Assembly (NCBI GenBank): GCA_003132605.1
Contig: PKYJ01000006.1
Span: forward strand, 1-6,467
DNA from: Peptococcaceae bacterium
GTDB lineage: Bacteria; Bacillota; DSM-12270; Thermacetogeniales; Thermacetogeniaceae
Direction of reading: 5' to 3'
DNA length: 6,467 nt
Position numbers and translations under genes: made by a program. The notes below the pieces were generated by a model, which did no database searches, was not told the DNA's origin, and was given only the letters and a program-made list of their open reading frames with translations. Shown piece after piece: positions 1 to 5,390 of this stretch. The first letter of the stretch is position 1; every line of letters begins with the position of its first letter.

Positions 1-21
1 GGCCCCCGATTTCAGAACGGT

Positions 22-50
22 TTGCCAGGGATTTACGGGTATGCTATAAT
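22..50 (+). promoter_or_regulatory. sigma-A type promoter of rpmE
   Basis: A TTGCCA -35 box (22-27) is followed after exactly 17 bp by a perfect TATAAT -10 box (45-50). TG at 42-43 makes the -10 extended (TGCTATAAT). This is a near-consensus housekeeping promoter. Transcription would be expected to start around 56-58, giving a leader of about 105 nt before the rpmE ATG. Bases 1-21 are too short to identify. Confidence 0.85.
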
Positions 51-56
51 GATGGG

Positions 57-162
57 CGTCAGTCAGCTTTGCCGTTTTATCACAGATGACTACCCGCTCT
101 AAGCTTGAGTGGGGGAAAGCAACCCCCCTGAAGCCAAGACCCAGTTGAAGAAGGTGATAGCG
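57..162 (+). promoter_or_regulatory. structured 5' leader of rpmE, candidate ribosomal-protein leader
   Basis: The leader holds several possible helices seen by eye. AGTCA 61-65 pairs with TGACT 87-91. A 7-bp hairpin pairs 93-99 with 107-113 (one G-U, 7-nt loop). A competing hairpin pairs 111-115 with 123-127 and shares bases 111-113 with the previous one. TATCAC at 78-83 is perfectly complementary to GTGATA at 154-159, next to the AAGG of the rpmE Shine-Dalgarno, which would form a pseudoknot with the first hairpin loop. L31 leaders with autoregulatory potential have been described in several bacterial groups including Firmicutes; whether this matches one is not known. An open frame from GTG 109 runs through this leader into rpmE, but L31 itself begins at 163. 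Confidence 0.45.
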
Positions 163-363
163 ATGAAAGAGGGCATCCATCCCAAGTATGGTCCGGCAGT
201 CATTACCTGCGCCTGCGGCAATAGGATCGAGCTGGGTTCTACCAGGCCCGCCATGAGGACCGAGGTCTGCTCAAGTTGCCATCCGTTCTATACAGGGTCG
301 CGCTCGCGGCTGGTGGAGAAGGGCGGCCGGGTGGAGCGATTCCGCCAGAAATACGGGCGTTAG
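163..363 (+). CDS. rpmE: 50S ribosomal protein L31, zinc-binding type
   Basis: This is a 66-residue protein of the usual L31 length, a late-assembling component of the large ribosomal subunit that bridges to the small subunit. The start MKEGIHPKYG is typical. Four cysteines (C16, C18, C36, C39) give the CxC…CxxC zinc site of the C+ form, and the HPFYTG segment (40-45) follows. ATG 163 was chosen because AAGGTGAT at 151-158 is a good ribosome binding site and the family starts there; the in-frame GTG at 109 would add 18 residues that do not belong to L31. It is transcribed from the promoter at 22-50 and followed two bases later by a terminator, so it can be a monocistronic unit. Zinc-dependent paralogue switching is known for L31, but I see no Zur-like box. 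Confidence 0.97.
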   Translation: MKEGIHPKYGPAVITCACGNRIELGSTRPAMRTEVCSSCHPFYTGSRSRLVEKGGRVERFRQKYGR

Positions 364-364
364 T

Positions 365-393
365 AAGAGCAGGCGCCAGGCTTGCTCTTTTTT
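365..393 (+). terminator. intrinsic terminator after rpmE
   Basis: AAGAGCA (365-371) pairs perfectly with TGCTCTT (383-389). The stem continues inward through G372·T382, G373-C381 and C374-G380 to a 5-nt loop, giving about 10 bp with one wobble. A run of six T (388-393) follows directly. It begins 2 nt after the rpmE stop and lies entirely upstream of the ribosome binding site of the next gene. It should separate rpmE from the downstream operon, or act as a partial terminator setting their ratio. Confidence 0.88.
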
Positions 394-402
394 CGCGCCT
401 TC

Positions 403-412
403 AAGGGGGTGA
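403..412 (+). promoter_or_regulatory. ribosome binding site deciding the DUF1385 start
   Basis: AAGGGGGTGA differs from the consensus AAGGAGGTGA at one base and sits 5 nt before TTG 418. It makes TTG 418 the preferred start over the in-frame TTG 382, which lies inside the terminator stem, and over GTG 409, which overlaps this site. Confidence 0.7.
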
Positions 413-417
413 GGGAC

Positions 418-1299
418 TTGCCGGAAAGGGCGGCAGGCAGTTTCCAGTACGGTGGCCAGGCGGTGATCGAGGGAGTGATGATGCGCGGCCCCAGCTCGGT
501 GGCGGTGGCCGTGCGCGCCGGCGACGAGATTATCGTCGACCGGGAGGAGTATACCTCCTGGGCCGATACCTCTCCCGGGCTGAGATTTTTGAAATGGCCG
601 CTGGTGCGAGGCACGGTGGTGCTGTTCGAATCGATGGTGATGGGCGTCCGCGCCCTGAACCAGTCCGCCTCCCTGGCCATGGGGGAGGAGGAAGGCGAGA
701 GTCTGAGCGGCTGGGACGTCTTCCTGGCGGTAGCATTAGCCTTTGTGGTCGGCATTGCCCTGTTCATCCTGTTCCCCGCCTGGCTCGGGCATATTACCAG
801 GATCTGGGGACTGAATATCTTAGGTCAGAACATCGTCGAGGGGGTCACCAGGCTGGCCATCTTCCTCGGTTACCTGCTGGGCATCAGGTGCTTCAAGGAC
901 ATCAGGCGGGTGTTCCAATACCACGGGGCCGAGCACAAGGTGATCAACGCCTTCGAGGACGGGGCGGACCTGACGGTGACCGAGGCTGCCAAACGCTCCC
1001 GGATGCACCCGAGCTGCGGCACCTCCTTCTTGCTGGTGGTGCTGGTGATCAGCATCATCATCTTCGCCCTGGTAGGGAATGGACCCTGGTGGTACAGGTT
1101 CGGCTCCCGGATAGTGCTGCTGCCGGTGATCGCCGGATTGGGCTACGAGGTGATCCGCTATGCCCGCCTGCACCGGCACAGCCTGTGTTCCTTGCTGATC
1201 GTCCCCGGCCTCTGGCTCCAGAACCTGACCACCGGCGAGCCGGATGCCGGCATGCTGGAAGTGGCGATTTCAGCCTTTCTCAGCGTCTGTATCCACTAG
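418..1299 (+). CDS. DUF1385 (YqhQ-like) membrane protein
   Basis: A 293-residue protein from TTG 418. It belongs to the DUF1385/YqhQ family (COG3872), whose members have no established function, although a metal-dependent enzyme has been suggested. Family signatures are visible in order: YGGQAVIEGVMMRGP at 11-25, YHGAEHKVINAFE at 168-180, HPSCGTSF at 197-204, and near the C-terminus PGLWLQNLTTGEPD at 263-276. Hydrophobic stretches at about 101-124, 143-157, 203-220 and 231-247 suggest four membrane segments; the conserved His, Glu and Cys residues lie at or between them. The first 60 residues are soluble. It stands between rpmE and prfA, an arrangement I recall as common in Clostridia, which hints at but does not prove a role near translation. 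A 67-bp gap with no clear terminator or promoter separates it from prfA. Confidence 0.9.
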   Translation: MPERAAGSFQYGGQAVIEGVMMRGPSSVAVAVRAGDEIIVDREEYTSWADTSPGLRFLKWPLVRGTVVLFESMVMGVRALNQSASLAMGEEEGESLSGWDVFLAVALAFVVGIALFILFPAWLGHITRIWGLNILGQNIVEGVTRLAIFLGYLLGIRCFKDIRRVFQYHGAEHKVINAFEDGADLTVTEAAKRSRMHPSCGTSFLLVVLVISIIIFALVGNGPWWYRFGSRIVLLPVIAGLGYEVIRYARLHRHSLCSLLIVPGLWLQNLTTGEPDAGMLEVAISAFLSVCIH

Positions 1300-1366
1300 C
1301 AATCTGAGTTCGGAAGCCTAAAGCCGGATGCCGGAACAGAACCTCTGAAGTGGGGATGTGCGTATT

Positions 1367-2497
1367 ATGTTTGAAAAACTGGAAGACCTCGAGGCCCGTT
1401 ACCGGGACCTGGAGCAGCAGCTCAGCGACCCGGCGGCGCTGTCCGATCTTGATGCATGGCGCAAGACAGCCAAGAATCATGCGGATCTCACCGATCTGGT
1501 CAACGCCTTCCGCGACTACAAGCGGGCCGGGGCGGAGATCGAGAACACCAGGGAAATGCTGCATGAGAAGCTTGACAACGATCTGCGTGAAATGGCGGAG
1601 GCGGAGCTCGCAGACCTCCAGGAGAAGCAGCATCGGTTGGAGGAGAGCCTGAAGATCATGCTGCTGCCCAAGGATCCCCGGGACGAGAAAAACGTGATCG
1701 TGGAGATCCGCGGGGGCACCGGAGGGGAAGAGGCCGCCCTGTTTGCGGGCGACCTGTTCCGGATGTACAGCCGCTACGCTGAGCGCCAAGGCTGGAAGAC
1801 CGAGGTGCTCAGCGCCCACCCCACCGACATGGGCGGCTTCAAGGAGATCATTTTTCAGGTCAACGGCAAAGCCGTATACAACAAGCTGAAGTATGAGAGC
1901 GGCGTGCACAGGGTGCAGCGGATACCGGTCACCGAGTCCGGTGGCCGCATTCATACCTCCGCGGCGACGGTGGCGGTGCTGCCCGAAGCGGAAGAGCTGG
2001 ATGTGCAGATCGACCCCTCGGAGATCAGGATCGACATCTTCTGCTCCAGCGGGCCGGGGGGGCAGTCGGTGAACACCACCCAGTCGGCGGTGCGCATCAC
2101 CCATCTGCCCACCGGTATAGTGGTCTCCTGCCAGGACGAGAAGTCCCAGCACAAGAACAAGGACAAGGCGCTGCGGGTGCTCCGGGCGCGCCTCTCAGAC
2201 CGCGCCCAGCAGGAGCAGCACGGGGAGATCTCCTCCATGCGCCGGTCGATGGTGGGCAGCGGCGACCGCAGCGAGCGGATCAGGACATATAACTTCCCCC
2301 AGGGACGGATGACCGACCACCGGATCGGGCTCACCCTGCACCGGTTGCCGTCCATTCTCGAGGGCGACCTGGGTGAGACGGTCGATGCCCTGGGTGCTGC
2401 CGAGCGGGCCGAGCAGCTCCGCGGGGATGACGCTCCGGCCAGCGCCCGCGCCCGGTCCGCTGGGCCCGGCACCGCTGCCGCGGGCGCGGGGGATTGA
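1367..2497 (+). CDS. prfA: peptide chain release factor 1 (RF1)
   Basis: RF1 reads UAA and UAG in the ribosomal A site and triggers peptide release. The 376-residue product starts MFEKLEDLEARY at ATG 1367; the in-frame GTG 1358 is only 2 nt from the GGGG of the likely binding site (1349-1356). The N-terminal helical domain covers about 1-105. The tripeptide anticodon is PVT (187-189) within a segment ending ESGGRIHTSAATVAVLPE, and PVT rather than SPF marks RF1, not RF2. The catalytic GGQ is at 231-233 in SSGPGGQSVNTTQSAV. The NFPQGRMTDHRIGLTL block (309-324) is also typical. Family members usually end near residue 355-360; here an Ala/Gly/Arg-rich tail follows from about 353. Its last 16 residues are encoded by the structured repeat at 2445-2490. 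The GGQ glutamine is the substrate of PrmC, encoded next, 6 nt downstream. Confidence 0.97.
   Translation: MFEKLEDLEARYRDLEQQLSDPAALSDLDAWRKTAKNHADLTDLVNAFRDYKRAGAEIENTREMLHEKLDNDLREMAEAELADLQEKQHRLEESLKIMLLPKDPRDEKNVIVEIRGGTGGEEAALFAGDLFRMYSRYAERQGWKTEVLSAHPTDMGGFKEIIFQVNGKAVYNKLKYESGVHRVQRIPVTESGGRIHTSAATVAVLPEAEELDVQIDPSEIRIDIFCSSGPGGQSVNTTQSAVRITHLPTGIVVSCQDEKSQHKNKDKALRVLRARLSDRAQQEQHGEISSMRRSMVGSGDRSERIRTYNFPQGRMTDHRIGLTLHRLPSILEGDLGETVDALGAAERAEQLRGDDAPASARARSAGPGTAAAGAGD
2445..2490 (+). repeat. structured GC-rich repeat, copy 1, at the 3' end of prfA
   Basis: Bases 2447-2475 match 2841-2869 at 28 of 29 positions, and 2480-2489 match 2877-2886 at 9 of 10. The copy folds by eye into three helices with one unpaired junction base (C2481). 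P1 is a perfect 9-bp stem, 2445-2453 with 2482-2490. P2 pairs 2454-2458 with 2462-2466 (loop GCT, one U·G). P3 pairs 2467-2471 with 2476-2480 (loop CCGC). It ends 4 nt before the prfA stop codon and encodes the atypical RF1 tail. I do not recognise it as a named element. Confidence 0.8.
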
Positions 2498-2503
2498 GGA
2501 TCG

Positions 2504-3430
2504 ATGACCGGTGGTGAATTGCTGCAGCAGGGGACTGCCGTTTTGCGGCAGGCCGGCCTTGACTCGCCCCGCCTGGATGCGGAGGTGCTGCTGGCTCACG
2601 CCTGGGGCCGCAGCCGGGAGGATCTGCTGATCCACCCGGAACAGGAGGCAACTGAAGCAGTGGTCCGGCAGTTCCTGGCCATGGTCGGACAGCGGGCGGG
2701 GGGCGTACCTGCCGCCTATCTCACCGGCGCCAGGGAGTTCATGTCGCTGCTGATGGCGGTGACTCCGGCGGTGTTGATCCCCCGTCCGGAGACGGAGGTG
2801 CTGGTCGAGGAGGTACTCCGCTGGCTGGAGTCCCGGCGGGCGCGCCCGGTCCGCTGGACCCGGCACCGCCGCTTTAGCGGGCGTGGTACTGTTTTTGATC
2901 AGCCACTGGTGGCGGACGTGGGCACCGGCTCCGGTTCCATTGCCGTCAGCCTGGCCCACTATTACCCGGCAGTGCAGGTGGTAGCTATCGATATCTCGGA
3001 GGCAGCCCTGGAAGTGGCGACGGTCAACGCCGCCCGCCACGGATTGGCCGACCGGATCAATTTCCTGGCCGGCGATCTGCTGGCCCCCCTGCTGGAGGGC
3101 GGAGATGCCGGCGCCGGAACGGCAGTGGCGGCCAACCTGCCCTACATCCCCTCCGCAGCCTGGGACCGGTTGCCCCCGGAGGTGCGGCGGGAGCCGCGCC
3201 TGGCCCTGGACGGGGGCGGCGACGGCCTCGACCTGTACCGGCGCCTGTTGCCTCAAGCCGCTGCCTGGCTGGCCCCCGGCGGTCTGCTGGCCTGCGAGAT
3301 CGGCCCCGGGCAGGCGGATGTATTGATCGGATTGCTGCAGCAGGACAGTTGGCAGCAGGCCCGCCTGATCAGGGACTACCGGGGCGAAGAACGGGTGGTG
3401 GCGGCGCTGCGCACTGGAGGAGAAGCATGA
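2504..3430 (+). CDS. prmC: RF1 glutamine N5-methyltransferase (HemK-type)
   Basis: PrmC transfers a methyl group from S-adenosylmethionine to the glutamine of the release-factor GGQ motif. The 308-residue product begins at ATG 2504, with GAGGA (2496-2500) overlapping the prfA stop. The N-terminal helical domain spans about 1-90 and ends with IPRPETEVLVEEVL (92-105). The methyltransferase fold follows: SAM-binding DVGTGSG (138-144), the acidic ribose contact around D163, and the substrate motif NLPYIP (211-216), a variant of the classical NPPY. The end, IRDYRGEERVVAAL, is typical. The protein is about 20-25 residues longer than usual because an Arg-rich segment (about 110-133) interrupts the junction between domains. 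Its first half is encoded by the repeat at 2841-2886. Neither stop nor frameshift is present, so the gene looks functional. The stop overlaps the start of the next frame as ATGA. Confidence 0.95.
   Translation: MTGGELLQQGTAVLRQAGLDSPRLDAEVLLAHAWGRSREDLLIHPEQEATEAVVRQFLAMVGQRAGGVPAAYLTGAREFMSLLMAVTPAVLIPRPETEVLVEEVLRWLESRRARPVRWTRHRRFSGRGTVFDQPLVADVGTGSGSIAVSLAHYYPAVQVVAIDISEAALEVATVNAARHGLADRINFLAGDLLAPLLEGGDAGAGTAVAANLPYIPSAAWDRLPPEVRREPRLALDGGGDGLDLYRRLLPQAAAWLAPGGLLACEIGPGQADVLIGLLQQDSWQQARLIRDYRGEERVVAALRTGGEA
2841..2886 (+). repeat. structured GC-rich repeat, copy 2, inside prmC
   Basis: This is the second copy of the element at 2445-2490, in the same orientation, about 394 bp downstream. 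The core (2841-2869) has one difference from copy 1 (A2858 versus G2464). A segment of 7 instead of 4 bases separates core and 3' arm, a 3-nt difference that preserves frame. Three helices are again possible: P1 pairs 2841-2847 with 2879-2885 (one G·T). P2 pairs 2848-2852 with 2856-2860. P3 pairs 2861-2864 with 2868-2871. It is read in a different frame from copy 1, so the similarity is at DNA/RNA level and not protein homology. Confidence 0.8.
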
Positions 3431-3612
3431 CAGGACAGATGCAGATAATGGCGGCGGCAGCGGTCTCCATCATCGGAGGCACGGCCACCCTGATCGGCGA
3501 CCCTCCGAACATGATGATCGGAAGCGCCGCCGGTCTCACCTTCATGGACTTCCTGAGACACCTGACACCGGTAGTCGTCGTCATTTTCCTGGTCACTGCG
3601 GTTCTTTGCTGA
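3427..3612 (+). pseudogene. 61-codon fragment of an ArsB/NhaD-type ion permease
   Basis: The product carries IIGGTATLIGDPPNMMIGSA (15-34) and FMDFLRHLTP (39-48), followed by a hydrophobic stretch (49-60). These match the middle of the ArsB/NhaD ion-transporter family, whose members are roughly 400 residues or more with about ten or more membrane segments. Here only a piece with one re-entrant-like Gly/Pro motif and one or two membrane segments remains, so transport by itself is unlikely. The frame ends at TGA 3610, and neither flank in any frame continues the family as far as I can see. Yet it has an excellent ribosome binding site (GGAGGAG, 3416-3422) and an ATGA overlap with prmC, so it should be translated. 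It is most simply a deletion remnant of a permease gene that once stood between prmC and sua5; a retained small membrane protein is the alternative. Confidence 0.7.
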
Positions 3613-3635
3613 AACGTAATCCATGGGAGATAGTT

Positions 3636-4790
3636 ATGATAACCCGTTATTTGACAGTCAACCCGGAAAATCCTGACCCGGAGGCGATCGCCGAGGCGGC
3701 AGCGGTGATCAGGAGCGGCGGGACGGTGGCCTTTCCCACCGAGACAGTTTATGGGCTGGGGGCGAACGGCTTGGACCCGGCGGCAGTAGAGCGGATCTTC
3801 ATCGCCAAGGGCCGCCCGCGGCGCAACCCGCTGATTCTGCACGTGGCTTCGACTGAGCAGGCGCGCCGGCTGGTAACGGACTGGCCGGTGGTGGCGGACA
3901 ACCTGGCTGCCAGGTTCTGGCCGGGACCGCTGACCCTGATCCTGCCCCGCGCTGCGATGATACCGGATCTTGTCACTGCCGGGCTGCCAAGTGTAGCACT
4001 GCGGATGCCGTCGCATTCAGTGGCTTTGGCCCTGATCAGAAAGTCCGGAGTTCCGATTGCGGCGCCGAGCGCCAACACCTCCGGGTGTCCCAGCCCGACC
4101 CTGGCGGAACATGTGCTGTCCGACCTGGATGGGAAAATAGACCTGATCTTGGATGGCGGCCCCACCAATGTTGGCGTGGAATCGACCATCCTCGACCTGA
4201 CCGGGGAACAGCCGGTGCTGCTGAGACCTGGTGGCGTGACCCGGGAGGACCTGGAGCAGGTGCTGGGAGAGGTACTGGTGCACGATACCGCCATGCCTGG
4301 AGCGGTTGCTGTTATTGCAGACAACACGCCTGCCGGACCGGGGATCGCTGTGCCGTGCCCGGCAGCGGGTGTGGGTGCCTCATCCGGCGGTGAAGCAGCC
4401 CCCTGCCCGGGGACTCTGTTCCGGCACTATGCCCCCCGGGCGGAGGCGTTGGTGGTGACCGGCGATAGCCGGGAACAGGAGGCCAAGGTCGGGGATTACC
4501 TGGCCGCCCATCCGGGCAAAAAGGTGGCGCTCCTGGCTACGGCGGAAAACGCCACGGTTTACCTGCAGATGATGGTCGGCGGTGGCACAACGGGGACAGC
4601 CCCGGTCCATGTGGAGGTCCTGGGTTCCCGCAGCCGGCCGGAGGAGATCGCCAGCCGGCTCTTCAGCGCTCTGCGGAGGTGTGATCAGGCCGGGGCACAA
4701 GTGATCCTGATGGAGGCGATCCCGTTGTCCGGCATCGGCCTAGCGGTGATGAACCGCCTCTACCGGGCGGCCGCCAATCGCACCATTTAG
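3636..4790 (+). CDS. ywlC: L-threonylcarbamoyladenylate synthase (Sua5/YwlC type)
   Basis: The enzyme makes threonylcarbamoyl-AMP from threonine, bicarbonate and ATP, the first step of t6A formation at position 37 of ANN-decoding tRNAs. The 384-residue product starts at ATG 3636, preceded by GGGAGA (3625-3630); the frame is open from TTG 3606, but that has no good site. The YrdC domain (about 15-205) shows GGTVAFPTETVYGLGANG (28-45), KGRPRRNPL (58-66), FWPGPLTLIL (94-103), PSANTSG (144-150) and VESTILDL (181-188). A C-terminal Sua5 domain follows from FRHYAPRA (262-269) to GIGLAVMNRLYRAA (366-379), which distinguishes it from the single-domain TsaC. The linker between domains (about 214-258), rich in Ala, Gly and Pro, is roughly 25 residues longer than in Bacillus YwlC. 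Synteny with ywlE and rpiB matches the Bacillus ywl cluster. Confidence 0.95.
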   Translation: MITRYLTVNPENPDPEAIAEAAAVIRSGGTVAFPTETVYGLGANGLDPAAVERIFIAKGRPRRNPLILHVASTEQARRLVTDWPVVADNLAARFWPGPLTLILPRAAMIPDLVTAGLPSVALRMPSHSVALALIRKSGVPIAAPSANTSGCPSPTLAEHVLSDLDGKIDLILDGGPTNVGVESTILDLTGEQPVLLRPGGVTREDLEQVLGEVLVHDTAMPGAVAVIADNTPAGPGIAVPCPAAGVGASSGGEAAPCPGTLFRHYAPRAEALVVTGDSREQEAKVGDYLAAHPGKKVALLATAENATVYLQMMVGGGTTGTAPVHVEVLGSRSRPEEIASRLFSALRRCDQAGAQVILMEAIPLSGIGLAVMNRLYRAAANRTI

Positions 4791-4802
4791 AGAGGATGAT
4801 CG

Positions 4803-5333
4803 GTGGTGCTTCGGATATTGTTCGTGTGCACCGGCAACACCTGCCGCAGCCCCATGGCGGAGGGGCTGTGCCGCAGCTTTCTCGGCCACTTCCGGCTGCA
4901 GCAGGATGTCGAGGTGGCCTCCGCCGGGTTGAACGCCATGGCCGGAGGGCCGGCCAGCAGGGAGGCGGTCGCCATCATGAGAGAGAAGGGGATCGACCTG
5001 TCCGGCCACGAGACTGCCTGCCTGACTGCCGAAAAGGTGCGGTGGGCCAATCTGATCCTGACCATGGATGAGCACCAGAGGGAGCGCTTGCTGGAAAAGT
5101 ATCCCGAGGCGGCGGGTAGAGCCTTCGTGTTAAAGGAATACGTAGCAGTACCGGAGGCTGACGCGGCACCGGCAGCCCATGGAACGAGGCGGCCGGGCCG
5201 TTACGACATCACGGACCCCTTCGGTCAATCCACAGAGGTCTACCGCCGGTGTGCCATGGAGTTGGCCAGCGCTGTCGCCGACGTCTGCATCGACGCCCAT
5301 CGCCGGCTGGAGCAGGGAGAAAGCCGGGGCTGA
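4803..5333 (+). CDS. ywlE: low-molecular-weight phosphatase, probable protein-arginine phosphatase YwlE
   Basis: A 176-residue protein of the low-molecular-weight tyrosine phosphatase fold. The P-loop CTGNTCRS (9-16) supplies the nucleophile C9 and R15, and the general acid is D138 in DPFG (138-141). The P-loop residue T13 corresponds to the threonine that gives Bacillus YwlE its preference for phosphoarginine; tyrosine phosphatases usually carry isoleucine there. It would then oppose the arginine kinase McsB in protein quality control, although no mcsB lies in this window. The start is GTG 4803, 7 nt after GAGG (4792-4795); GTG 4806 is an equal alternative. The family is about 150 residues. 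The excess lies between EYVAV (112-116) and YDITDPFG (134-141), a polar Ala/Pro/Arg-rich insertion ahead of the acid loop. It begins 12 nt after the sua5 stop. Confidence 0.92.
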   Translation: MVLRILFVCTGNTCRSPMAEGLCRSFLGHFRLQQDVEVASAGLNAMAGGPASREAVAIMREKGIDLSGHETACLTAEKVRWANLILTMDEHQRERLLEKYPEAAGRAFVLKEYVAVPEADAAPAAHGTRRPGRYDITDPFGQSTEVYRRCAMELASAVADVCIDAHRRLEQGESRG

Positions 5334-5390
5334 CAGGCCTTCGGGACACAAAAATTTCGTTGCTGACGACTAAATTGGAGGTGACGCCGG

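Noticed and set aside
109..162. N-terminal extension of L31 from GTG 109
   Set aside because: The extra 18 residues do not fit L31, no binding site precedes GTG 109, and ATG 163 has a good one.
382..417. Earlier TTG start for the DUF1385 protein
   Set aside because: TTG 382 is within the terminator stem and has no binding site; TTG 418 has AAGGGGGTGA upstream.
276..1307. 343-codon plus-strand frame overlapping rpmE and DUF1385
   Set aside because: It is a +1 shadow of the DUF1385 frame, Arg/Gly-rich, and crosses the terminator; the DUF1385 frame has the family motifs.
1300..1366. Possible terminator or promoter between the DUF1385 gene and prfA
   Set aside because: The GTTCGG/CCGGAAC complement is imperfect with a long loop and no T-run, and no -35/-10 pair is convincing.
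1280..2152. 290-codon open frame on the minus strand
   Set aside because: It lies fully opposite prfA, whose protein is unmistakable. GC-rich coding DNA gives long antisense frames, and the translation resembles no family.
2195..3256. 353-codon open frame on the minus strand
   Set aside because: It spans the prfA end and most of prmC in antisense, with Gln/Arg/Gly/Pro-biased composition and no recognisable motif; a shadow frame.
4330..4365. Third copy of the structured repeat in the sua5 linker
   Set aside because: A 7-bp stem exists but the three-helix layout and core sequence are absent; similarity is within what GC-rich composition could give.
5150..5200. Fourth copy of the repeat in the ywlE insertion
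   Set aside because: Only a short CGGCACCG block matches well; the rest needs gaps and does not form the same helices.
5334..5390. Promoter in the ywlE-rpiB gap
   Set aside because: TAAATT at 5371-5376 has no acceptable -35 at 16-18 bp; the gap holds only the rpiB ribosome binding site.
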